A DNA stretch of 34,730 nucleotides from Candidatus Gastranaerophilales bacterium. Lineage in GTDB: Bacteria > Cyanobacteriota > Vampirovibrionia > Gastranaerophilales > Gastranaerophilaceae. The notes beneath the pieces were generated by a model. That model was not told the DNA's origin. It ran no database searches and was given only the letters and a program-made list of their open reading frames with translations. Shown here piece after piece: positions 24,114 through 31,081 of the stretch. The DNA lies in the NCBI GenBank assembly GCA_944324485.1, contig CALUWM010000017.1, positions 1-34,730 of the forward strand. The letters are read 5' to 3'. Every line of letters begins with the position of its first letter. Positions within the stretch are counted from its first letter, which is position 1. A program made the translations under genes and the position numbers.

Positions 24114-24845
24114 ATGAACGAAAATAAATTAGCAATAGTTACAGGTGGCTCACGTGGTATAGGCAAAGCAATTGCAACTAAATTAGCAAGTGCCGGATAC
24201 AACATAGTTATCAATTATGCAGGTAACACTGAAGCAGCAAATCAAACAATTGAAGAAATTAAAAAATTCAATGTAACAGCAGAAGCATACAAATTTGATG
24301 TATCAAATCAAGCTGAAGTTGAAGAAAATATTGCTAAAATAATTGAAAAATACGGCAGAATTGATGTACTTGTAAATAATGCCGGAATCACAAGAGATGA
24401 TTTATTTATCAGAATGACAGAAGATAAATGGTCAGCTGTTATCAACACCAATTTAAACAGTGCATTCTATGTTACAAAACCGGTTGTTAAATTAATGATG
24501 AAACAACGTTTTGGTTCAATCGTAAACACAACAAGTGTAGTCGGCGTATATGGAAATGTTGGTCAAGCCAATTATTCAGCTGCAAAAGCCGGTCTAATTG
24601 GTTTTACTAAATCACTTGCAAAAGAACTTGGAGCAAGAAATATAAGAGTTAATGCCGTTGCCCCGGGATTTATTGCAACAGATATGACAAAAGATCTTGC
24701 AAATATAGATGAGTATCTTAAATTAATATCACTAAAACGCTTAGGAACAGCCGATGACGTTGCTCAAGCGGTTAAATTTTTAGCAGTTGATTCCGATTAC
24801 ATAACAGGGCAAGTGCTTGAAGTAGATGGCGGAATGATAATTTAA
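24114..24845 (+). CDS. fabG: 3-oxoacyl-ACP reductase
   Basis: NADPH-dependent reduction of 3-ketoacyl-ACP in fatty acid elongation. 243 residues, a standard short-chain dehydrogenase: TGGSRGIGKAIA binds the cofactor, NNAGITRDDLFIRM follows, and the catalytic set is the serine in NTTSVVGVYGNVGQ with Y and K in YSAAKAG. The protein ends ITGQVLEVDGGMII, as is typical for FabG. It starts one base after fabD. acpP is not adjacent; an ankyrin-repeat gene follows instead. Confidence 0.96.
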   Translation: MNENKLAIVTGGSRGIGKAIATKLASAGYNIVINYAGNTEAANQTIEEIKKFNVTAEAYKFDVSNQAEVEENIAKIIEKYGRIDVLVNNAGITRDDLFIRMTEDKWSAVINTNLNSAFYVTKPVVKLMMKQRFGSIVNTTSVVGVYGNVGQANYSAAKAGLIGFTKSLAKELGARNIRVNAVAPGFIATDMTKDLANIDEYLKLISLKRLGTADDVAQAVKFLAVDSDYITGQVLEVDGGMII

Positions 24846-24848
24846 TTT

Positions 24849-25484
24849 ATGAAGAAAATTAATAAAAAACTATTATTTTTACTAATAATACCGACAGTTT
24901 TAAAACTGTCGGTATTGGCATCGGAATTTAAAAGCTATGAAAGCACGATGCCAAACTTTTCTGAACGATCATTAATTATGAAATCACTATACGGAAAAGA
25001 AACCATAAACCAAGAACAAAAAGACATACTAACCTCAAAAAAATTATATTTAGCTCCTGCTTGTCTATTCGAACAAATCAAAAAAAATAATGTTGAAAAT
25101 GTACGATTGCTTCTTGAATACAAATTGGACCCAAATAAAAGCTATTTGAGCGAATATCCCCTATACTATGCTTCAAAATTAAACAGAAGCGAAATTGCAA
25201 AACTTTTAATAGAATATGGTGCTAAACCAGATAAAGGCTTTTATAGCGAACTATACGAGGCAGTCAAAAATAAAAATGCCGAACTTGCTCAAATTCTTTT
25301 AGACAATAAAGCAAAAGTAAATTATCAAGATTCAATTACAAATAATTCAATTCTTTATTTTGCTCTAAAAAACAACATGCTGGACATTGCACAACAACTA
25401 ATATTAAAAGGTGCTTATCCGGATAAAAAATCCGTTAAAATCATAAAGAAAAGAAAATTATATAATCTTATACCTGATAAATAA
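24849..25484 (+). CDS. Exported ankyrin-repeat protein
   Basis: 211 residues. An N-terminal signal peptide (MKKINKKLLFLLIIPTVLKL, ending near VLASEF) is followed by a short linker and about four ankyrin-type repeats (about 75-195): VENVRLLLEYKLDPN, RSEIAKLLIEYGAKPDK, NAELAQILLDNKAKVN and MLDIAQQLILKGAYPDK. It is therefore a small periplasmic or surface protein-binding scaffold with unknown partner. It begins 3 bases after the fabG stop without a Shine-Dalgarno, so it is probably translated by coupling. A perfect 30-base palindrome lies inside its signal-peptide codons. Confidence 0.78.
   Translation: MKKINKKLLFLLIIPTVLKLSVLASEFKSYESTMPNFSERSLIMKSLYGKETINQEQKDILTSKKLYLAPACLFEQIKKNNVENVRLLLEYKLDPNKSYLSEYPLYYASKLNRSEIAKLLIEYGAKPDKGFYSELYEAVKNKNAELAQILLDNKAKVNYQDSITNNSILYFALKNNMLDIAQQLILKGAYPDKKSVKIIKKRKLYNLIPDK
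24887..24916 (+). promoter_or_regulatory. Perfect 30-base palindrome in the signal-peptide codons of the ankyrin gene
   Basis: The arm AATACCGACAGTTTT (24887-24901) is followed immediately by its exact reverse complement (24902-24916). In RNA this gives a 13-bp stem with a TTAA loop. It lies 42 bases beyond fabG with no T-run on the plus strand, so it is not a plain terminator. It could shield the end of the fab mRNA, act as an attenuator, or bind a dimeric regulator. Confidence 0.6.
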
Positions 25485-25486
25485 TA

Positions 25487-26521
25487 TTAAAATTGTCTTA
25501 AAAATCTTACATCATTGTTAAAAAACAATCTGATATCATCAATTGCATGTTTTAACATTGCAAGCCTTTCAATGCCCATACCAAAAGCAAAGCCTGAATA
25601 AACATTCGGATCAATTCCAACATCTTTTAATACATTAGGGTCAACCATGCCTGCCCCCAGAATTTCAAGCCAGCCTGTGCCGGAACATATTGAACATCCT
25701 TCACCTTTACACATAATACATTGAACGTCAATTTCAACAGAAGGTTCCGTAAAAGGGAAAAAACTGCTTCTAAAACGAGTCGGACGGGATGAACCAAAAT
25801 AAAGACGTATAAACTCATTTAAAACACCTTTTAGATGAGCCATAGTAACGTTTTTATCAACATATAACCCCTCAATTTGGTGAAATAAGTTGTTCTTTCT
25901 TGCAGAAACATTTTCATTTCTATATACTCTGCCAGGAGAAATGATTTTTATAGGAGGCTTAGAATTCATCATTTGTCTGGCTTGAGCATTAGATGTTTGA
26001 CTCCTTAAAACAACATTTGGCATATTTTCACAGTAAAAAGTATCCTGAACATCCCTTGCAGGATGTTCCTTTGGAACATTTAAAAGGTCGAAATTATATT
26101 TTTCCATCTCTACTTCAGGAGAAAATTCAGGTTTAATCAAAGAAAAACCAAGCAAATTAAATATTTCAACAATCTCATCTACTGTTTTTGTAAGCGGATG
26201 AACATGTCCCATTGGAATATAGTCACCATCAAGAGTTACATCAATTTTTTCGCTTAACAGCTTTTCATTTAATTCTTTTTTATAAAAAATTTGGTTTTTT
26301 TCTTCAATCAATGAACTAAGTTCATTTGAAACTTTATTCAAAAGAGCTCCTATTACAGGCTTTTGCTCTGGAGATAAATCTTTCATCCCTTTTTTTAAAT
26401 TATTAAACTCTGAATTTCTTGAAAGAAATTCATTCTTAACCGTCTCTAAAGTTTTTAAATCATTAGCTTGTTCAATTTTTAAAAGCGCATTTTCTCTTAT
26501 TTTATTTATTTTATTTTCCAT
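25487..26521 (-). CDS. pheS: Phenylalanyl-tRNA synthetase alpha subunit
   Basis: Catalytic subunit that charges tRNA-Phe together with PheT. 344 residues. The N-terminal coiled-coil arm (about 1-90) binds tRNA. The class II core has MGHVHPLTKTVDEIVEIF, HPARDVQDTFY, ISPGRVYRNENVSARKN, FHQIEGLYVDK, FTEPSVEIDVQC and GFAFGMGIERLAML. A cysteine-rich loop (CIMCKGEGCSICSGTGW) is common in the family. The AGGAGAGAT ribosome site supports the start. pheT is not adjacent, unlike the usual pheST pair. The gene converges on the ankyrin gene with a 2-base gap. Confidence 0.96.
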   Translation of the reverse strand: MENKINKIRENALLKIEQANDLKTLETVKNEFLSRNSEFNNLKKGMKDLSPEQKPVIGALLNKVSNELSSLIEEKNQIFYKKELNEKLLSEKIDVTLDGDYIPMGHVHPLTKTVDEIVEIFNLLGFSLIKPEFSPEVEMEKYNFDLLNVPKEHPARDVQDTFYCENMPNVVLRSQTSNAQARQMMNSKPPIKIISPGRVYRNENVSARKNNLFHQIEGLYVDKNVTMAHLKGVLNEFIRLYFGSSRPTRFRSSFFPFTEPSVEIDVQCIMCKGEGCSICSGTGWLEILGAGMVDPNVLKDVGIDPNVYSGFAFGMGIERLAMLKHAIDDIRLFFNNDVRFLRQF

Positions 26522-26569
26522 TTATATCTCTCCTGTATTTTTATAATAGCTTAAACATAAATTTTATAC

Positions 26570-26575
26570 TATAAT
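26570..26575 (+). promoter_or_regulatory. TATAAT -10 box, 7 bases before the ATG at 26583
   Basis: TATAAT overlaps an upstream in-frame ATG at 26574, so that codon cannot be the start of this transcript. The next ATG, at 26583, is 7 bases after the box, giving the same leaderless layout as at nanE and the kdsC-like gene. Confidence 0.55.
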
Positions 26576-26582
26576 GCTTGAT

Positions 26583-28097
26583 ATGGATTTAATATTTTAT
26601 TTAACTCTTGCACTTTTTATCCTGCTTTTTGGAACTTTAGATAACAATATTGATTATGATTTCTGGGCAAGATTAATTGTTGGAAAGAATTTTTTTCAAA
26701 CAGGTACTCTTTTTGATTTTGATTTTCAATCCTGGGGCTCTACGCATAAATTTATTGACCATGAATGGGGTTCAAGTTTAATTTTCTATTTAATCCAAAA
26801 TCATTTTGGAGATATTGGAATTTACTTTTTTAAATCCATAATTATATTTCTTACAATTTTTACCATTACAAAAATTATCAGACTGGAAAACAAAAAAGCA
26901 TCGTTTCATTTTTTATTTTTCTTTTTTGCGCTACAAGCAATAACATATAATATTTTTTCTACTATAAGATGTCAAACATTTTCATTTCTCTTTTTTGCAA
27001 TTTATTTATACATACTAAAAAAAGCATCTTGTGAAAAAAACTATAAAATTCTTTGGTGCATACCAATTCTAAATATAATTTGGACCAATCTCCATGGTGG
27101 CTTTGTAGTTGGAATAATTATAACTTTAATTTATGCCATAGGAGAATATTTAAATAAAAAAGAATATAAACCATATATTATAACGTTTGCCTTAACTCTA
27201 CTAACAAGTCTAATAAATCCTTATGGACTAGAATATATAAGTTTTATAATTTCTGCACTTAGTCTAAATAGAACATATATAACAGAATGGCAAAGTTTAT
27301 TTTTTTCGAAATATTATCAACATATATTATTTAAATACGAACTTTTTTTTATAATAAGTATCGCAACTTTTATTATTGTGTTCTTAAAAAATGTTAAACA
27401 AAAAAACCTAATCAAACATTTTAGAGAAATTGATAAAACTAAATATTTAATAATTATATTTGCACTTTTAATTTCACTTAAATCTATACGCTTTCATGTT
27501 TTCTTTGTCTACACTGTAATAGCATTTTGCTATAATGATTTTTACAATATTTTTAATAAAAAACTACCAATAAATATTGACAATGCTAAAGAAATAATAC
27601 TTTTTATTTTAATATTAATTTCTACAACATCTCACATTATTGACTATAAATTTATAAATATTGTAAAACCCAGCGAATACCCGATTTTTTGTACAGAATT
27701 CATAAAAATCAATAATTTAAAAGGAAATGTTTTTACAAGTTTCCATACAGGCAGCTATGTTTCATACAAGTTATATCCAAACAATCAAATTTTTATGGAT
27801 GGAAGATATGAAGAAGTTTATGATATTGATTTAATAAATCAAATGGCAAAAGTATTTCTTGCAAAAGATTATAACAATTTTTTTGAAAAAAATCACACAG
27901 ATATTTTAATAATCGACAATTCTTATCCCATATATGAAAAATTAAAAAAAGATTCAAATTGGTTTTTAGCATATGAAGACAAAAATTTCAGTGTTTTTCT
28001 TCCAATTCAAAAAAAGAACAATATTTTCATTCTTCCTGAAAAAGATTTAAATTACTACAACAAAACAAAATTTGAAACAAGTATAAACTGGTTATAA
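26583..28097 (+). CDS. Polytopic membrane protein, GT-C glycosyltransferase-like
   Basis: 504 residues from ATG 26583, with roughly ten or more membrane helices up to about residue 360 and a C-terminal soluble domain. Early motifs NIDYDFWARLIVGKNFFQTG and THKFIDHEWGSSLIFYLI match a family of bacterial GT-C-type membrane proteins that carry D-x-D/W...G...HEW patterns in the first periplasmic loop. LINPYGLEYISF and FMDGRYEEVYD also recur in that family. GT-C enzymes take polyprenyl-phosphate sugars as donors, which would fit the DPM1-like transferase at 3453, but the link is only inference. Start choice rests on the promoter at 26570. Its 3' end overlaps converging nifS by 6 bases. Confidence 0.68.
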   Translation: MDLIFYLTLALFILLFGTLDNNIDYDFWARLIVGKNFFQTGTLFDFDFQSWGSTHKFIDHEWGSSLIFYLIQNHFGDIGIYFFKSIIIFLTIFTITKIIRLENKKASFHFLFFFFALQAITYNIFSTIRCQTFSFLFFAIYLYILKKASCEKNYKILWCIPILNIIWTNLHGGFVVGIIITLIYAIGEYLNKKEYKPYIITFALTLLTSLINPYGLEYISFIISALSLNRTYITEWQSLFFSKYYQHILFKYELFFIISIATFIIVFLKNVKQKNLIKHFREIDKTKYLIIIFALLISLKSIRFHVFFVYTVIAFCYNDFYNIFNKKLPINIDNAKEIILFILILISTTSHIIDYKFINIVKPSEYPIFCTEFIKINNLKGNVFTSFHTGSYVSYKLYPNNQIFMDGRYEEVYDIDLINQMAKVFLAKDYNNFFEKNHTDILIIDNSYPIYEKLKKDSNWFLAYEDKNFSVFLPIQKKNNIFILPEKDLNYYNKTKFETSINWL

Positions 28098-29288
28098 TCC
28101 GAGCTTCATAAGTTCATTTTGAAAAGGTGAAATTTTTGCAAGTTTTTTTATAACTTCAGGAATTTTCTTTATTGCATAATCAATTTCATCTTCTGTGGTA
28201 AATCTTGATAAAGAAAATCTGATTGAACCATGTAAAGATTCAAAAGGAACTTTTTGTGCTCTTAATACATGAGATGGATCAAGACTTCCGGAAGTACACG
28301 CACTTCCTGATGAAGCACAGATTCCAAGCTCATTAAGATATAATAATATCAACTCACCTTCAATGTATTCAAATCCGATATTAGTAGTATTTGGAACACG
28401 ATTTTTACTTTTTGAATTCAACTTTGCATTCTTTAATGAAGACAAAATACCATCTTCTAACTTATCACGCAATCTTTTAACTTCGTTTAATTCAAAATCA
28501 AGACTTTCTTTTGCAAGCCTTGCAGCTTCTCCCATACCTACAATATAAGGAGTATTTTGAGTTCCGGCACGTAAAGAATTTTCTTGATGTCCTCCCAGCA
28601 TAAAAGGTTCAAACAAGGTACCTTTTTTAACATAAAGAGCTCCAACACCTTTTGGTGCATGGAATTTATGACCTGAAATAGAATAAAAATCAATTTCGGT
28701 ATCCTGCAATTTAATAGGTATTTTACCTGCAGCTTGGACTCCATCAACAAAAACCTTTATGTTTTTATTTATTTTTTTTGCTTCTTGTGCGATTTCATAT
28801 ACCGGATAAACCGCTCCGGTTTCATTATTTGCATGCATCACAGATAACAATATTGTTTGTGGAGTAATTTTTGATAATAAATTATCAATACTTATTTCTC
28901 CGTTCTCATTAACAGCAACATATGTTGTTTTATAACCTTTTTTTTCAAGATTTTCATAAACTGAAAGAACGCAAGGATGCTCAACTTGGGTTGTTATAAT
29001 ATGATTTTTTGTCTCAAGATTACCATATTGATTAACAACACCTTTTATCGCAGTATTAGCAGATTCAGTTCCACAGGATGTAAAAATTATATTACCGCTA
29101 TCAACAACCCCCAAAAAATCAGCAATTTTTTTTCTTGCTTCATCAATAGCATTTGAACATACATGAGCACTATCATACATACTAGAAGGGTTTGCATATT
29201 GTTCTTTAAAATACGGTAACATGCAATCCAAAACCCTTTCATCAATCTTAGTTGTTGCATTATTATCTAAATATACGATTTTTTCCAT
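28092..29288 (-). CDS. nifS: Cysteine desulfurase, NifS/IscS type
   Basis: Takes sulfur from cysteine onto its own active-site cysteine and hands it to the NifU scaffold. 398 residues. VYLDNNATTKIDERVL is the N-terminal signature, the PLP lysine is in SGHKFHAPKGVGALY, and the catalytic cysteine is in SSGSACTSGSLDPSHVL on the long flexible loop of class I desulfurases. It lies 6 bases after nifU on the same strand with a weak GTAGAG ribosome site. Pairing with a three-domain NifU is why I call it NifS rather than IscS. Confidence 0.93.
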   Translation of the reverse strand: MEKIVYLDNNATTKIDERVLDCMLPYFKEQYANPSSMYDSAHVCSNAIDEARKKIADFLGVVDSGNIIFTSCGTESANTAIKGVVNQYGNLETKNHIITTQVEHPCVLSVYENLEKKGYKTTYVAVNENGEISIDNLLSKITPQTILLSVMHANNETGAVYPVYEIAQEAKKINKNIKVFVDGVQAAGKIPIKLQDTEIDFYSISGHKFHAPKGVGALYVKKGTLFEPFMLGGHQENSLRAGTQNTPYIVGMGEAARLAKESLDFELNEVKRLRDKLEDGILSSLKNAKLNSKSKNRVPNTTNIGFEYIEGELILLYLNELGICASSGSACTSGSLDPSHVLRAQKVPFESLHGSIRFSLSRFTTEDEIDYAIKKIPEVIKKLAKISPFQNELMKLGL

Positions 29289-29294
29289 AATTCT

Positions 29295-30122
29295 CTACTC
29301 ATTAAATACAATTAATTCATCATCAACAAGCTCTTTTAACTTTGTTTCCACAAAATTTTTAAGAGTTAATTTTGCATTTGCACATGTTGAACAATGTCCT
29401 TTCAATTTTACATAAACATTATTTCCATCAACATTAACAAGTTCAATATCACCAAAATCTTTTTGTAATTCGGGTGAAATTACTTTTTCTATTACATTGT
29501 TTATTTTAATTATTTTTTGAACAGGAGTTAGACTCTCTTTTTCTTCTGTTTTTACATATTTTTTAATAATCTTTTCAATGTTTTCTCGACACCTTCCGCA
29601 AGCAAGTCCCGCAGAAGTGATTTTTGAAACATCATCCATTGTTTTTGCACCATTTTCAACAATAGCGTTGATTATATCTTTTTCGCTAACACCGAAACAA
29701 TGGCATATAATCATAGAACTTTCAGTATCGTCATCAACAATAAGTTCTTCCCAATCTTCACCCAAATAATTTTTTAAAGCATCCTCTAAAGCTTCTCTGC
29801 CCATAACAGAGCAGTGCATTTTTTCAGGCGGAAGACCATCAAGAGCGTCAGCTATTTGTTTATTTGTTATTTTTCTTGCTTCTTCAATAGTTTTCCCTTT
29901 TACCATTTCAGTTAAGACACTTGAAGCTGCAACAGCAGAACCACATCCAAATGTCTGAAACTTTGCATCAATTATTTTATCGTTTTCTATTTTTAAATAT
30001 AATTTTAATTTATCTCCGCAAGATAGAGCCCCAGCTTCACCAATAGCGTCAGCATTTTCTATGAATCCAACATTTTTCGGATTTTTAAAATGTTCTTTAA
30101 CTTTTTCGGAATATTCCCACAT
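29295..30122 (-). CDS. nifU: NifU, three-domain Fe-S cluster scaffold
   Basis: Scaffold on which [2Fe-2S] and [4Fe-4S] clusters are built with sulfur from NifS. 275 residues with all three domains. The IscU-like domain (about 1-125) has cysteines in LSCGD, FGCGSAVA and MHCSVMG. The central [2Fe-2S] ferredoxin-like domain (about 137-190) has ICHCFG and ACGRC. The C-terminal Nfu domain (about 205-275) has HCSTCANAK. No nitrogenase genes are nearby, so this is likely the cell's general Fe-S assembly system, as in some anaerobes and epsilonproteobacteria. GAGAAGG precedes the ATG. Confidence 0.95.
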   Translation of the reverse strand: MWEYSEKVKEHFKNPKNVGFIENADAIGEAGALSCGDKLKLYLKIENDKIIDAKFQTFGCGSAVAASSVLTEMVKGKTIEEARKITNKQIADALDGLPPEKMHCSVMGREALEDALKNYLGEDWEELIVDDDTESSMIICHCFGVSEKDIINAIVENGAKTMDDVSKITSAGLACGRCRENIEKIIKKYVKTEEKESLTPVQKIIKINNVIEKVISPELQKDFGDIELVNVDGNNVYVKLKGHCSTCANAKLTLKNFVETKLKELVDDELIVFNE

Positions 30123-30150
30123 AAAAACCTTCTCATTAACTACATTAAAA

Positions 30151-30159
30151 ATTATATCA
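30151..30159 (-). promoter_or_regulatory. Extended -10 promoter of nifU-nifS
   Basis: On the minus strand TG-A-TATAAT (30151-30159) is a complete extended -10, about 29 bases before the nifU ATG. An extended -10 can work without a good -35, and none is obvious here. No Fe-S-sensing operator is recognisable. Confidence 0.5.
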
Positions 30160-30217
30160 CCTAAAAATCCTACGCCTATATGGCAAAAAAAATGATATTT
30201 AAGTGCATAATTATAAT

Positions 30218-30730
30218 ATGAACAATCCTTTATACAATTCTTTAACAGAAAAATTAATACAAGATGGTATATTGTCCTCGCCTGATATTTTTTATCAAGA
30301 AGATGACAGTAAGAATTTTTTCAAATCTGAAAATGAAGAAAAAACAACAACTTCAAATGAAGGAGAATTAAAAACAAAGAAAAGATTAAATCATTATGAC
30401 TTGGATTTAATAGACAATTCTGAAAATACAATAAAGCCTGAAAAAAACCCATATGACTCCATAAAAAGATTTTTAAACTTTAAGCAGATTAAACTAGAAA
30501 ATGGAAATGCAACGCTTTTTGAGCTCCTTTTTTCTAAATTTTTCCCAAGATTGTATAAAGCTAGACTTGTAAAAGAAGCCATGTCAAAATTTATCGAATT
30601 AAATATCGACACTGAAACTCTACTCAATAAAACCATACCTTACGGGGAAAATGAAACAAGGTATAAGGATTTAATTAAATATTTAAATTATGCTAACGAA
30701 TTACAAACAAGACTCAAGAAAAAAATTTAA
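30218..30730 (+). CDS. Unrecognised cytoplasmic protein
   Basis: 170 residues from ATG 30218. The N-terminal half (about 1-80) is acidic and low-complexity with many Asn, Glu, Ser and Thr. The C-terminal half is a compact helical region: PYDSIKRFLNFKQIKL, LFELLFSKFFPRLYKARLVK and YKDLIKYLNYANELQTRLKK. There is no signal peptide and no family I can name. A GTG start at 30203 is in frame, but AT-rich -10-like boxes (CATAAT 30206-30211, TATAAT 30212-30217) lie between it and ATG 30218, so I prefer the ATG. Its stop codon abuts the end of the small minus-strand gene. Confidence 0.6.
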   Translation: MNNPLYNSLTEKLIQDGILSSPDIFYQEDDSKNFFKSENEEKTTTSNEGELKTKKRLNHYDLDLIDNSENTIKPEKNPYDSIKRFLNFKQIKLENGNATLFELLFSKFFPRLYKARLVKEAMSKFIELNIDTETLLNKTIPYGENETRYKDLIKYLNYANELQTRLKKKI

Positions 30731-30940
30731 CTAAACAGTCTCATCAAGATGATTTCCTTCAACCATTTTTCTTAAATTTCTTCTGCTGTTATACAAGTTC
30801 TTGCTGGATAATGCTTGTTCGTATAACATATTTAGCTTCGATGTTATAAACAACTCGGAATTATCCGAACAAGTACGCTTTGTATACAAGTTCATGCCGT
30901 TATTCATTATGTTGTAATTTATACCATTAATATTTGCCAT
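30731..30940 (-). CDS. Small unknown protein with a strong promoter
   Basis: 69 residues starting MANINGINYNIMNNGMNLYTK and ending in a basic, helical stretch (NLYNSRRNLRKMVEG). No family recognised. A longer frame reaches 31030, but a near-consensus promoter (30972-30999) lies inside it, and AAAAGAGAAC precedes ATG 30940, so the short form is preferred. The good promoter suggests real and perhaps abundant expression. Its end abuts the converging gene with no terminator between them. Confidence 0.6.
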   Translation of the reverse strand: MANINGINYNIMNNGMNLYTKRTCSDNSELFITSKLNMLYEQALSSKNLYNSRRNLRKMVEGNHLDETV

Positions 30941-30971
30941 AATGTTGTTCTCTTTTTTCGGCGCATTACCC

Positions 30972-30999
30972 ATTATATCGAAAACAACTGAATTGTCAA
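30972..30999 (-). promoter_or_regulatory. Near-consensus sigma70 promoter for the small gene at 30940
   Basis: On the minus strand a perfect TTGACA (30994-30999), a 16-base spacer and a perfect TATAAT (30972-30977) lie 31 bases before ATG 30940. It is the best-matching promoter in the window. Confidence 0.75.
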
Positions 31000-31043
31000 G
31001 ATTTACAAAAGATTTGCATGATATACACATTTATTTACATTTC

Positions 31044-31072
31044 TTCACTTTTTATTATTTTTGTATTAAAAT
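31044..31072 (+). promoter_or_regulatory. Possible promoter of argS
   Basis: TTCACT (31044-31049), a 17-base spacer and TAAAAT (31067-31072) lie 9 bases before the argS ATG. No Shine-Dalgarno is seen, so the transcript would have a leader of only a few bases. Confidence 0.4.
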
Positions 31073-31081
31073 TAACGAGCT

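Noticed and set aside
28092-30122. Possible nitrogen-fixation locus because of nifS and nifU
   Set aside because: No nitrogenase, nifB, nifE/N or molybdenum genes lie nearby. NIF-type assembly genes also occur in organisms that do not fix nitrogen.
30731-31030. The 30218/30940 pair as a toxin-antitoxin system
   Set aside because: They converge rather than form an operon, and neither matches a toxin or antitoxin family that I can recognise.
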